Origin: Fasciola hepatica
Taxonomy: Eukaryota > Platyhelminthes > Trematoda > Plagiorchiida > Fasciolidae
Length of the DNA stretch: 64,000 nt
Assembly: GCA_948099385.1 (NCBI GenBank)
Contig: CANUEZ040000117.1
Coordinates: forward strand, 1,722,001-1,786,000
Direction of reading: 5' to 3'
The notes under the pieces: model-generated
The model's database searches: none
Seen by the model: only the letters and a program-made list of their open reading frames with translations
What the model was told of the DNA's origin: nothing
Part shown: in pieces, positions 32,928 to 45,234 of the stretch
Numbering within the stretch: position 1 is the first letter of the stretch
How the letters are laid out: every line of letters starts with the position of its first letter
Translations under genes and position numbers: made by a program

Positions 32928-35900
32928 GAAAAGTACGGGGGGATAGTATGGGAAGGCCAGCAGATAAGAGATGGTTTCAAGTCACCAGCAGTGAAGTTTA
33001 CGCTGGCGGGGTGGTCATGCAGCATTACTGGAGTCCACGACCGTGTCTACCTTAAAGAGCTCTAGACCGGGAGGTTGAAGAAGCCGCCAAGCGGGAGGTT
33101 CCGGTTGTGGGTGTGAGCAGACAGCCATATTGAATCTTCGATGAGGTCGAGAGAGTGGTCACCAGGGTCGGTTCGGGTAGTGCACTTGTCAAAGGCTAAG
33201 CAGCCACCGCCACGCCTGGAATAGTAGGCATCGGACAAACATTGACATCCGGCTATGTGGACTGGGTTCAGTGAGCTATCTTCGATGAGTCAAGACGTAT
33301 TTACTGGTATTGTGCCCGGGTTTTAGGTAAGTGCCAAATATCGAGGCTGAGATATGTCCCTAATTATTGGTTAGGGGCTGATCAGGACTAGTAAAAAGAA
33401 TTCGGTTTTGAGGTACCTAAAGTGTTGATGTATAGTGCGTGACTATGGTATTGCTGTAGCGGTGAGAACTGTGTCTCGATTGGAGTGAGGTTCCGTCGAA
33501 AATTGGAGGGGAGATGATGTTGGAAGGGGAAAATAAATGGGGAAAGCGTTAGTATGAGGCCCCGCCGATTGTTGCGAGTTATCAATGAAATGGGTCTGCA
33601 AGGCTATCGACGTATTCCACAGAGTGAATGGCGATAGAGCGGGGGGTTTGGTAGGCACGGGTCAAGAAAATAATGGCTGCGACCAGCGGATAACATCCGT
33701 TAGATGGTACTTGTGTAGGGAGAGTAGAAGAACGTAGGGTTGGGGGGACATAGGTCAGTTAAGCCGAAATATTCGGGCTTGAGAGCTAGGATATGACTGG
33801 CTAGTTGCGAAAAGATTGAGGGATCGTAAGGGATATATGGGTTTCCACGTGGAGAGGGGAATAAGTGGGGTGGAGAGGCGAAATACGGAGGTCCGATCCT
33901 GGGCGTTTTTGTTATGCTTATATGGTAGTTCAGGAGTAGGCAGGAATTAAAGGAGAGGAGTTGGGGGGAATGACTGGGACAGGGTGAGGCTGCTAAGTAG
34001 GGGGTGGTGGCCGGGTGAGAATGAAGGAGTATACGCTGGCAGGGCAAATGGGTTGTTAGAACGTCGCATTTTGTCACGAGGGGGAAAGGAAGCGGGGGTT
34101 AGGGGAGGGAGGTAAGGTGTTTGGTGGCACACGAACAGATGGGACGGTTGCTGTAGCAACCAGGTTCGACAGCTTCAGACGAAGTTGGAGAATAGTCCAA
34201 ACACCAATGTCTCATTAGGAAGGAAGATGGAATTTCAAGGAACTTCACCGATGAGCGAATGTGGACAAACGAAATAAGCAATTAGTCGAAAGTAGGCAGG
34301 TGGGGTTCTCGGTATGCTCGCAGGTGGTTTCAAAGAAACTTGGCATGGAGCGCCTAGGCAAGGTAGATCAGTGTGCACCGTGTGTGGGATGAGCGCAGTC
34401 TTTAGGGTGAGGGCGACGGTTATTATCACGCAGCGGAAGTCGGGTTCACAGGCAGGAACTAGTATAGCGGAGGTTGGGGGTTGAGGCGATATCGATTTTT
34501 GGCGTCGGGGCTACGATCGGGGAGCTTAAGGTCGATATTGGAGTAAAGTGCTGTCTAGAGCAAATGGAAGGATGGTTGAAGTACTTGGGTGCAGAAGCTT
34601 CTGGTAGGGATGTTATATGGGGAACTTTTGCGCAGAAATGGGGCCGGGGTACAATATCAGTTGAATGTTGGTAAATTTTTCGCCAGTAGACGTCAGAGAG
34701 TGCTGGATCCGCTGATGGCATCATGCATATAGGCCTTGCATAGGGATCAGTCGGGTCTGTGTGGATGGGTAGTGCGGTGTCATATTTCGGTGTTCAAGTT
34801 ATTTCCCCTTGAAAAGATGTTTTATCGAATAACGTCTTGAAGTCTTTGTAGAGCGAAAAGGAAGCGACTAAGTGCAGCGAACATTTAAAGCGCTGGGACA
34901 CTTTAGGCAGTCTAATGCGTTTTCGTTTACAATGGGACACTGTTTGATTGGAAATAAGGGTGGGGAGTCAGGGCCTTTAAAAGCCACGGCTTTTTTGAGG
35001 CTAGCAGTGGGGTGGTAGATTTTGGTTGTAGTGGGCCAGAGAAGGTGACCCGCCGACGCCAGCACGTGGGTGCCCGTGGTTGACGCGGGCTCACTGAGCC
35101 TTATTAAGAGGGAAATCTTCAGTGGAGTTTCGTCGACGAGGTGAAGTTTGTTAATTTCTGCAGTGCTTCCTCTCCTGTCATTAGATTTGCAAGATAAGAA
35201 GTTGGCTACATCGACGAAAGAGACCGAGAGGGATCCAATCCTGCGTAGGATTTGGCTTGTTTAGGCCTCTCAAACCTAGCAGCTTTGGTGTTCCAAGCAC
35301 TAATTACGGGGCCCAGGTGATGTGACAATGAGAGGAGTACGGGGAAGGCAGCTAGTAGATGTGCCCCGATAATTCGATCAACCGCCATTATTCGAGATGG
35401 GTTACGGAGACTGGATAGTAGGACATCGTAGAGTATGCAGACAGGCCGTGGTGTGAGGTAGGTAACAGTAGATAATCGGTGAATATTGTGCTGTTGGTTG
35501 TGGTGGCAAGTAAGTCAGAGGGTAGTGGGGCGAAAATGGGTAGGTGAGAAAAGAAAGTGAGGCTACGTTGGAGCTTGGGCAGACTATGGTGACGACTGCG
35601 CTGCTATATGGGTCTCACCTACAGGAAGAATAAAAATGAAGGGGATCGTCATGTAGAGTAAAGTTTGCGATGGAAAAGCTAAGCCTAGAAAAAAGTTATA
35701 TGAGAGTAATCGATATATATATATGCATATACATTCACAAACTGGCTAAAGTGTTTGCAGCACTAGACTGAGGACCACAGCGACAGATGGCGTAAGTAAG
35801 CACCAAAGGAGAAGAACTAAGACATCGATTAATGAGGAGTTAGGAACAATCGAGACGGGGCAGATGAGTAGATCGCGATATTAGAGGGTCCTTAGATAGA

Positions 35901-35950
35901 GCAAATCTAGGTACACTTTGAGTGAGAATTCAGGCATCGTGACCGTCACC
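32928..35950 (-). mobile_element. 5' part of LINE-2, inverted copy cut at the arm edge
   Basis: Mirror of 55407-58429. On the minus strand it holds the proline-rich ORF1-like stretch (about 34160-33700) and the endonuclease start (RGGGCLAFDK at about 33210, SIWLS near 33150, GFFNLP at about 33085). It stops at 32928 in the middle of the endonuclease-RT frame, next to gypsy-2, whereas the right-arm copy continues to a full LINE. The 5' end near 35950 is an estimate based on the length of LINE-1. Confidence 0.65.
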
Positions 35951-36049
35951 TGGGTATCCTCTGAAAGTCAGCTGAGCTTCCTTTCTGAAACAATTCCGAC
36001 ACTCAGTTGAGGTCTAAGGGGCTTTCAGGTGAAAATCGCCGAAAATCAT

Positions 36050-37424
36050 TAGGGCAAACACTCTCGTTCCCGTTAGTTTTGCCCGTGCTCCCATCTCCCG
36101 TTTCGTTTATTGTTTGCCACAGGCATTTTATGTGTGCCTTTCAGACCGTTCTGCTTTTTCACTTGCCATCTAATGTAAAATCACTGTTTCGTCATGGTTC
36201 TCATTCACAGCTTCAGTCCGTTTGATCTGATATCACCCTCTGGTACCCCTTGTGCTCATTTCTCTCTCACGCTGTTTGTCGTCACAGCTGCCGCATCCTG
36301 CACCACGGACAGTTTTACCCCCAGGTAACTTTCCACACTTTGTATGCACAATCGCTCTGCGCTGCTTAGCCACCTCCATCGCCACCATCTTCATGCTGAA
36401 TAATGTAAGCCCATTTATTAATGCTTCTCCCATTCTTGACCGACACCACATGTCTCACCTACATCAATCGGATTATTAGATCCATTCTTACATGTTCACT
36501 TCGATACTTTTCTTCATCTTCCCTTTATTGAACTGCTCCTCAGCTGTCGTCTTTTCCGTGCTTCCGCATTCTCCACTCTCTCTCTGTTGATACGCCAAGC
36601 TCACCTGTCATGAAGATAATTCACCGCGATATTCCAAAGTTAATTCTACAAACATTCGACCTAACCTAACCTGCCCTTCCTAATAACTGATAATTTCTTT
36701 CTAGGACTCCGTTGTTATTGATCCGGCTTCTCTTATATGTATATATATATATATAAACAACCGCACATATGTATGTATGCATTCCCTCTGTATCCTGCAG
36801 TTCCTCACAGGCCATCTCTCTTGCTATCATCCCGCTGACCGCCATGACATGCATCCATTCCTTCTACATCTATGTCTCACACCTACTGTGTCCAATTCCT
36901 ATGAACTATTTTTACCTGATCCACCCTTGACGTCTCATTCTGCTCGCTCCCTGCTTTACAATGAGTTTTGTGCCCTGTTTGCCGACCATCTATTGCAGAG
37001 TACCAATGCTTCGTTGCTACCTAATCCTTTGCAGTGAATCTCACGTTTTCTTCATCGTCTCCAACTACTTCAGTTTCTTATGCCGATTTCTAGCCTTCCT
37101 CATAAATGTCAGTCAGCTTTCAGATGTCCCTATACCGACCAGCCGGATCCCCCACCTGACCTTGACTTTTCAAACTCACCAGGCATCCATCTGGATGCGC
37201 CCATAGGTCAACTTAAACCCAGTACATTTTCTTTGGCGAGCATACAGTTGCCATACTTTCATCCCACGTTACTCCCCCTTCTAAGCCTCTTTTTCCAACT
37301 TCTTTCATGTGAATTTCTACACTCTCAAGGGTTTTGTCTGTTTATTACATCACTAGTTAACAGTTCATCATGCACCAGGCATGCCTCGGGCGTCTCCGAA
37401 ATAAACCATTATTATTATTATTAA
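36050..37424 (+). mobile_element. 5'-truncated LINE 3' fragment (left arm)
   Basis: Matches the last about 1.2 kb of LINE-1 (GCCACAGGCATTTT at 36116 with 6719; the segment around 37155-37200 with 7570-7620) and ends with the family tail (GGCATGCCTCGGGCGTCTCC, then ATT repeats). Contains a TATATA tract at 36737-36758. No protein is encoded. The start is approximate. Confidence 0.75.
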
Positions 37425-38856
37425 ATACCAATTTCTACCTAACCTACCCTTCCCAATCAATAAGCTGTTGTCATACATATTAACTTGAACTTGCCACTGG
37501 CGAAAAAATTACATTACCCATAATTTCGCATATACCTTTCAGCGGGAATAATGCCCTGAGGGCATACAACGAACCGATTTTTGCATTATCTATTACATTA
37601 TTGAAAGTACGCTTATGCTTATAATCGGTTACCACAGTGTTTTATCAAGCCTCTTCTCCGTATTGCATCCCAATTGACACTTTACAAAATATCATGGAAA
37701 GAATAAAAGTCACTTTTGCAAGCTTGCGAGCAATAACGATAGACATTAAATTGCGCGAACAAACCAGATTGTTTATTTCAACATTTGGAAATGGCATGGC
37801 CCCGCCTAAATTTTCATTCACCAATATATCATGTATTCTTGTGGCGATGACTGCGGACAGTTATTCACTGACGATTGCAACAACCTGTACGTTTCATCGC
37901 ATTTAATTGTTTTTTATTGACAAAGTGTACACCAGCCCCAAGAAACCTGCGTTTTGTGACGGCATCTGTTTACTCTGAAAATCTCGGTATTTGCGGACAG
38001 CTGAAGTTCTCGGACCCCTTCACTTTATTTCTTGAAAAAGCAATCTTGCATTAGCTTGCCGAATTCAACATACACTCTGAGAAATAGTTTCCACTCCTTT
38101 ATTTAGAAGCAACTGCAACTGCCTATCTCGTTTTGATCACGGACAATGCAAATTACCACTTTGAGATAAAACATATGATCCGGAAATCTTTTGTTTGGTT
38201 CACTATATCCCCACGTGGTGCACACGAAAACGTCGTAGGTGATTATATTCCAGGAGACATTGGCATCATTTGTGTCTTCCCAGACTTTCCTTTTTAAAGA
38301 ACAGATACTTCTTGCAGCAAACACCCTGCGATAAATCACTGTCAGTCTCGGCTTATCTGATCACAAAAGACGGCGAGATAACCTTCATGTCCACAAAAAG
38401 GCTTAAAATCAATTATATAATTTTGAGTGTCGAAAAGCGAACTCAGAGCAGCAACACCGAACGAGTACCAACCTAAGCTGGCAGCCATGAGAGAGGTTCT
38501 CCGTATGCATGATATATCTGAAATCGGGACATAAAATAAGCCGGCCATGGAAAGTGAGTAATAACGGTTGCTGTGATTTTTGCTTATCGAAGGGAAGCTT
38601 TGAAGCCTTCACACACTGACAACCAGGAAGATTTGCGTGCTCAAATACATTCGGAGCGGAACGCCTAAATATTATGGAACATCGCTTATCGTACATCTTC
38701 ACTGTAAAAAGAGGGGTTTATGAGTAAATATCAGGTGCCTCTGTCAGCTTTGTGAGCTTTTGGGTGCACTGAGGTTATTTTTCCACTGGTCCTAAGGGAC
38801 GCTCTGATGACAACCAGGTGTCCTTCTGCGCTCCCTGGGAAATCGTATAAGTGGTA
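37425..38856. other. Arm segment without identified gene (mirror at 52501-53932)
   Basis: Probably the decayed C-terminal and 3' part of LINE-B, which reads on the minus strand from about 40288. The short frames (for example 38103-38339 minus, 38409-38702 minus) have no domain I recognise. Confidence 0.4.
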
Positions 38857-40288
38857 GAAGGTTTAAAGCAAGCAATGGTTACTAGTTAAACGGGACCCGG
38901 ATGGGAAGCAGAAAAGGTGGGATACGGTGATAGTTTGGAATATTTTTCAGTGTTCAAGGCTACGAATTAATAAGAACACAAGAATAGTTCGCTGCAACAA
39001 ATAACGATCTCGCCGTAAAGTGGTGCGATTGCTTGCACTCTTGGGTCTTTGTCTCGATTTGTAGGACAATATCCACCATGTTAGGCACAATAATACTTGC
39101 AGGCGATGGAAGTGAAATAAAAAGGGGATAAAGAGATTATTATCTTGAGCTGACTTTGATCTGGTGACATTTTCGAAAATGAGAAAGGGGTGCCGCGGAG
39201 CACTGTAGGAAAGATGACGGTCGTTCAAACTTGCAGTGGGCCTAGTACGCAGCACTGTATTACACCACTGGTGATAGAAGTCGGTCGCGCCCCATATCTA
39301 CATATTAGGATAATTTGGGATCGGTTTGAAGAATACGAGGCGATCCACACACGCAGCGAGCCGGTGACCGGACACAGGTAGAGTCCATATATGAAAATCG
39401 TACGGGAAACCCGATAAAAGCTTTTCTACGTCCAGAAAAATACAGCAAAGTGATTTACCTTTGTAAACAGCATCTTTGATCAAAATGAGAAAATTAAGCT
39501 GGCACTTCATGCAGGAGCCTGACTACAGGAAGCCGTAATGGTCAATGGGGACAAGATCGATTCTGTAAATAATAAGTCGTTTGACCTTGTACCACTCTCT
39601 CCAGTATTCCGGATACAAAAGAGCTATGAATAGCCAGACCACAATTACCGGTGTTGAATGGGTTCTTCTCCACGGTGGAGACCGGTCAATGAGGACTTTC
39701 CCTACAAGATGAGGGCCCAGAACCTCATGAAGGTAGGACGTATTCATTGGCATTATTGTCATGTCCTTCCCGCAAAAATCAGGTGTGCTAATGAGTATTC
39801 ATTGAAACCAGGATGTAATGAACAGCCAATCAGTGCCCGAGGCTTAGATACACAGTCGAGAGTAAGTTTCGAAGAGCGTAGGGCGTTTCTTTTTAGTTAC
39901 ATAGGGCTGGAAACATAATCAAAGGGATCATATTCCAGTACTGCAGATAACAGAGGGCTAAAAGCTTCATTGCGCCTTGTGATGTGGACAATGGCTATCA
40001 GTAGACGCGGTAATCCTGAAGGTTTTGTTCGGCTCCTCAAGCTCATCAGGCGGGAAATTTTGGATACCCCTTCATGATTCCTTAAAAATTGACGTTCTCC
40101 ACTTTGGGGAATATTATAGGAATCTCACCGTGCATTCCACAACAGGAGATACAGCTGTTAACTCGGAAAGATATCATACATTTTGGAATAAGCTGCATGG
40201 ATTTTAAGAAATGCCATCCGCACACCCTTAGCAGGAAGATTTAATCCTCCTTCTTTGGTGAGAATTATGGAAATCTCATCTAAGGTGA
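38857..40288 (-). pseudogene. LINE-B reverse transcriptase remnant (left arm)
   Basis: Mirror of 51069-52500, where the evidence is described. On this strand it reads right to left. Confidence 0.7.
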
Positions 40289-40889
40289 GCATGGGACTAA
40301 AGCTTAGTTGAGCGGACCCCGGCCGTGGGCCGGGAGTTTTAAAGATTCTCGCAGTTGTCCTAAAGGCGGGCGTCCAAACATCGCCCTACTTATCTTAGGC
40401 TCATCGGGTTTACGTTCTGATACTGGGCGGTCGTGATCATCCCCACGCGGTTTGTACGCCGTTAGGTTGGGCAGTATTTGGTCCCACCAACTTCAGAACG
40501 CATCAGCGCTTGTCGGCATACTGAATAACTCAGGGCGGATTGTTAACAATAGAATGAATACAAAAAGCGTATGATGCGGAATTCGGGGCAGGCAGCTACT
40601 AGACAAAAGTGCATTGACTGAGGACGCATGTTTTATACAGAGGTAGTTTACAGTTCCCCAACGATGGAGGAATAATGTAATACCAGGGTTGAGCAACCTA
40701 GGATCCACGCTAAACAGATTGCAGTGTTTGAAACGTGGCTTGGCAGGCCTGTGGATGAGACACACAAAAGCGATGGATCAAACTATAGCCGAGAGTTAGG
40801 CAAAAAGATCACCGACGCAGCTTCTGAGTTGTGAATATCGACCTTGGTGGTACTTGCCGCACCACGCTGTTCTGAAACCAAAGAGGCTG

Positions 40890-41592
40890 GAGGAATTGCG
40901 TGTTGCCCCGGATTGCACAGCCGAACAAAAGGCCGGACCCTCAGTATGATTTATCAGGCTCTGATACTACAGCCAATCTTGTGGGCTCACTTTTGCGGTT
41001 CCACAAGGAAAAGGTGGCCGTTTCAGCGGACGGAGGAGACCATTACGCGGTAAAAGAATCCGATCGTGATAGAGTCACCTTGCGGTTCTTGTGGCAGCCG
41101 CCATACGACCCATAACCGACGCCGGAGGAATTCCCGGTGCCAGACCGCCTTTTTGAGGCTACTTTCTCACCCTTTCGCGCCAACCTCGTTTTATGCGGAG
41201 TTGTGAGAGATTTGGAGGTAATCTGTGAATACTTGGACCTGTAAGCAATGGAGAGCGGTTTTTGTGTCTATAGTTACCTTAATTTCCTTTCAACTAGCGC
41301 TGAAGCTACTTCTTTCGCGTAAGTAACAACTCAGTTACTGGTGCAAGATTGTTTGATGCTGGGGAAACTGGGATCCATTTCACGAAAGTCGTGTTTTTTC
41401 AAACATACCAGCCATTTGCTCCGAGGTCCATTCACTTTCCGGGGCGAGCTTGGCTGTCATGGTCTTAGTGTCAGTATCTGTGCATCTAAGGAGAACGTAA
41501 AAGAGCCTTCAATACTGGAGGAGCTCACAATGGTCGGGTCACGTCCAATTTTACCAGAAAATCCCTGTTTATTTCGAGTTGCTCCAGGTTGA
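40890..41592 (+). pseudogene. BEL/Pao RT fragment (Pao-3, left arm)
   Basis: The frame at 40900-41115 reads LSGSDTTANLVGSLLRFHKEKVAV and ESDRDRVTLRFLWQPP, matching Pao RT (LVGVLLRF, RDALRFLWW). It continues as PEEFPVPDRLFEATFSPFRANLVL up to about 41210, equivalent to the HLFGATSSPFCANFAL block. A less certain piece is at 41341-41592. The A17/RNase H part of a Pao element appears in the spacer from 42873, so both may be one element split by LINE-A. The catalytic Asp of motif A seems kept (AVSAD), but the YVDD box is not found. Confidence 0.7.
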
Positions 41593-41959
41593 ATGCTTAT
41601 GCCAGAGTTGACACGCGAACTCATGTGTGAGTACCAAAAGCACGGGCCGTTTATTAACAGTAGGTCAAGTATGGACGCGGTTTTTCTGGTCAGAGCACAA
41701 GTCAGTAACAGGCCCCTGATACGATTTTCTGAAAATGGCAGCTATAGTGCAAGGTAAAATAACTGAAAATCTATGATCCGTCGACTTGAGCAAGGAATCG
41801 GAACCGGACAGTAGTTATACAAAACCGTATGGATTTGGTGTGACTACTGCGGTACTAAACATTCGAAAATTTAGTCCAGTGAGAAAGCACAACTATAAGA
41901 AGAAAAACTAAAAACGTCCGATATAGAACGACTGCCGATCGCAAAAGAGTATCAGCACG

Positions 41960-42580
41960 AACAGGATTGCAGAGGGCACTCCGAAATCAGTCAAGGAGTT
42001 TATGTAGATTACGGGATGAGGAATTTTCAACCTTGTTACGGGAAAGTAAGGTAGGCATTCTTAAGTCCCACGTCAAACCTCTTCTGGAATATGACTGAAT
42101 CATCTGTCCGAATACGCGACAGAGACCGAACAGTGTATGAGAATGTACAACGGGCATTCGCGAAACAGAACATTGTGATCTAACTGAAACCGATCCTTCA
42201 TGGCTGCACCGCCCAAGAATTAACCTCCTCTTCTTCCACAGTATCTTGAAAAACAGGCCATTCAGTTCAGCTTCTCAGGTGAGGGCCCTTCTCAATATTC
42301 CTCACGTAACCATTGGTTCTTGGTTTCCGTCCCTTGCCAAGGCTCGCGCTTAGACCAAGCCCCTCCATCAACAAGTACGCTTTGTTGCAGAACAAGCTAC
42401 CAAAACCAATTCGAGCAGTATCACCAACATCGATGGTTTTCAGATGAGAAATATGCTTAGCTCTAACGGTGGAAGAAACGAACCGTGATGTGCAGTCCTT
42501 ATATTTTAAGGGCTCAGGCCATTTGGAAAGGACTAGTATACTAATAAAGCGTGAAACCTTTTTAAATATCCTAATTTAAA
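41960..42580 (+). pseudogene. LINE-A: C-terminal end of a CR1-like RT (left arm)
   Basis: Reads ILKSHVKPLLEYD at about 42060, then after stops WLHRPRINLLFFHSILKNRPFSSA (about 42200-42270) and an RALLNIPHV segment. This is the typical end of CR1/jockey-like RTs (HVRPLLEY, RRLRLNLLFLHS). The upstream RT domains are absent because Pao sequence lies there, so this copy is 5'-truncated. Mirrored at 48777-49397. Confidence 0.7.
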
Positions 42581-42872
42581 TTAGACTCATATGGTCGGCC
42601 TCCTCTCAACAACAATTGGGGAACTCAGTAAACAATGCAGGGACCCAAAGGTTCATTCCCATAACGTTGGACTGCAAAACAGTCTCAGTTCCTTACCATC
42701 AAATAATTATTTTGAGGCAAGCCAGCATAGCGGCCCTTGGCATATTTAGGTATAAGGCCTCAGATACTGGAGTCCATAAACCTAGATGGCCGGCCAAAAC
42801 TAAACGAATCCATCATTTTTAACCCTTCTTTTGTCACGATATTACCGCCGCATATAGTGCCCTATCTTTGTG

Positions 42873-43980
42873 GGCACTTTTCAAGATGCAGCCTCGGCCG
42901 AGTTTAGTTTCAAGCACAGCTGCCCGATAGGCTGTTGGCAAGAGGAGGCATACTGGTGAATTTCAGTTCCCCTCTAGACCCAGCTGCTTTAGCGCTCCCT
43001 TTACGGATCCTGGCTTGGCATTTTGTGCAGAGGTTTGGAAAGTCGAAATTTGTTGGGGTGGCCCTTTCAGATCAGAGGTCACAGAGTTGTGGAGTGAATG
43101 GGTAACATTTATGAACCACGTCAGTAAAATAAGAGTGCCCAGTGGCTTATCTGATAGGACCCACCGAGGAATGGGATACAGTGAGCTGCACGTAAATGGC
43201 GAGTACAGCCCATCAAAGCCGGTACTATCCCAAGACTGGGGTTATTTACAGCCTTCTTAGGTGCTCGACTGAGTGAGATCTTGAAACAGAGCTTGCCAGA
43301 TGGTTCTGATGAAGTTTACTTTCGGACGGACTCGATGACGGTCAGACACTAAACAGGGCCCACCCGGTACGCGTTGTAGTACATTCTTCTTAGCTGCTTA
43401 GCAGCTATCTAATAGTATGCCAAAGTGTCCCAATGGTGGCTTGAGAGATCGGAAGAGATTACTTCTGACCTAACTCCAAGGGGAATCTTAACCGAACGGG
43501 AGCCAAGGACCTGGTTGAGATGACCCCCATTTGTTCACGATTACAATAAACTGAGAAAAAACCCGCTTTTGCAAGTACATCCAGCTATTATCCTCGTACG
43601 ACCCTTATATCTTCCCGGTACTCCGACTGGTTTAAGCTTTAGAAGGCTATCATTCGCCACATTCGGTTAACCTCCTGCTTCCAAATTACTTTTTCCCCAG
43701 GAAGCAACAGTCTGCCGAAAGAGGATGAGTTATCAGCCCATTATAAGGACAAGGCTAAAGGGAAAATAATAGAAATCGTTCAGAAGGAATCATTCACGGA
43801 GCTTCTACAGCGGGACTCACATACAGAATATCTGTCCAAAAATATCCTGAGTTCCTTAAAAAGCCTCGCCCCTTTACACTACCAAAAGCTGTGCTTGTCA
43901 AACGACGACTTAATTACACTAATATTCAGATGCCTTTAAAAGCGCAAATATTTTTTCAAATGGACATCCGGTGAAGGACC
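42873..43980 (+). pseudogene. BEL/Pao A17/RNase H region (Pao-3, spacer)
   Basis: Pieces in Pao order: AEFSFKHS (42900), then in another frame RGGILVNFSSPLDPAALALPL (about 42945), GPFRSEVTELWSEWVTFMNH (43060-43120), FLGARLSEILKQSL and EVYFRTDSMTVR (about 43250-43350), and KIIEIVQKESFTELL (about 43765). These match the peptidase-A17-annotated segment and the RNase H of Pao elements. The Pao match seems to begin right at, or just left of, the arm edge. Confidence 0.7.
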
Positions 43981-44118
43981 TGATTTTTCGCCACCACCAT
44001 AGTAGAGTGGGACGTAGCTGCACCGCACGTGTACTGGGCAAAATCCGCAAATGATATCGAATTTTCAATGGAATTGGATCGGTGAATCAGACGAAAAAAC
44101 AATGCTTACCTTGCCGTA

Positions 44119-44216
44119 GGCGGGCTGCAGTCGCCCGTCAGGAGCTGATGGCTCCTCTCCTCAGTCCCATGGGAAGAGTCAGTACTGCTTTTGCTCAGTC
44201 GGAACAGATCGTTCCG
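44119..44216. repeat. Cluster of three short perfect hairpins
   Basis: Stems: 44119-44125 with 44133-44139 (7 bp with one G-U, 7-nt loop); AGGAGC 44140-44145 with GCTCCT 44151-44156 (5-nt loop); CGGAAC 44200-44205 with GTTCCG 44211-44216 (5-nt loop). Could be part of a Pao LTR/UTR or chance. Confidence 0.6.
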
Positions 44217-45234
44217 GTCCTATTCTTGTTCGCATTTGCCGAGGGTTGAAAAAAAGGGCGGCTGTTTGTTTCATATTTTGCAAACTTCAGGTATTTATCT
44301 GAAAAAAACAGACAGTTTGAGCATAAATTCCTTTATAATTTCCCCCATTTCCCTTATTGGGGAATTTGAAACGCTGGCTGAAGTTTTTCTATCTGCTATA
44401 ACTCCAATTTCCAGGTAACAGGCTCACAGTTCAAGCTAAGCGATGGAATGAACGGCGCATTGAAGATCTGGACGGTTAGGGCGTAGGTTTGCACTTCAGC
44501 GGCCTGGCACCGCCCCACCGGGGTCTTATGGAAGAGCGCGATTTGATAGGTACGCTGTCTGCTATCGACCCTTTCTTGGGAAGAGATGAGGAAAAAAAGA
44601 GAAAATATATTCTTGCTTTGTCGAGGCCAAGAGGATGTCGAAACACTGGCCAGTAGTTTTCATTTTTATCCAACGACCGGGGCAGATGGGCATTGACTCC
44701 AAACAGTCGACTGACGCTGAGGGGCGGCTGCAGTATACTAGCTCCTGTGGGCATGAGAGACAGCTATTATAGATGCCGAAAGTAGGTCAACGACTTCACA
44801 AGTAACTTGTGGCTTCTATGGGTGAGAGAATGCACTCTGAAGCTACGGACAAGAAAAATAGCCTTCGAAACAAGGAAGTCTCGGAAATGGCGAATCCTGT
44901 TGATTGTTTCAGAGACATTCACGAGAGACTAGTGGCCCATGGGGAAAACGGAGCGTGTGGAAGTTCATGGAGGTGGATTCGGAGGAACGGCCGTAATAGA
45001 ATTTGGTGAGAGAAAGGATGAGAGAGATGTGCGAAAAGTTTGCTTGCTGGAGAATATCAGATAGAAGCCGAGGCCTAGGGCTAGAAGGCATGCAGGCAAA
45101 CCGTTTTGAGTCCTGTGGACTCCGGCTTCTCCGAAGGTTAAGAGAAAAGGAGGGGTCAGAACCGATAAGTATCTAAAAGCGCCATTACTAACCGAGAGGA
45201 AACCAGGTTGAAGGTGTAACATACTAATAATCGT

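Larger units (their letters stand above)
32928..42872 (+). repeat. Large inverted repeat, left arm (9945 bp)
   Basis: Every open frame here has a mirror on the opposite strand at 48483-58429, with paired coordinates summing to 91357 from 32928 to about 42820. A 2-nt length difference then makes the sum 91355 to the inner edge. Mismatches I located include 33344/58013, 35759/55598 and 39845/51512, with others near 34590, 35340, 38450-38610 and 42813-42832. Outside both edges similarity stops within a few bases. Contents, left to right: the LINE-2 5' half (minus), a LINE 3' fragment (plus), LINE-B RT (minus), Pao RT (plus) and LINE-A RT end (plus). Confidence 0.97.

Noticed and set aside
33388..42822. 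Many paired short frames in the palindrome arms as duplicated genes
   Set aside because: All pairs follow from the inverted duplication; only LINE and Pao fragments show real protein motifs.
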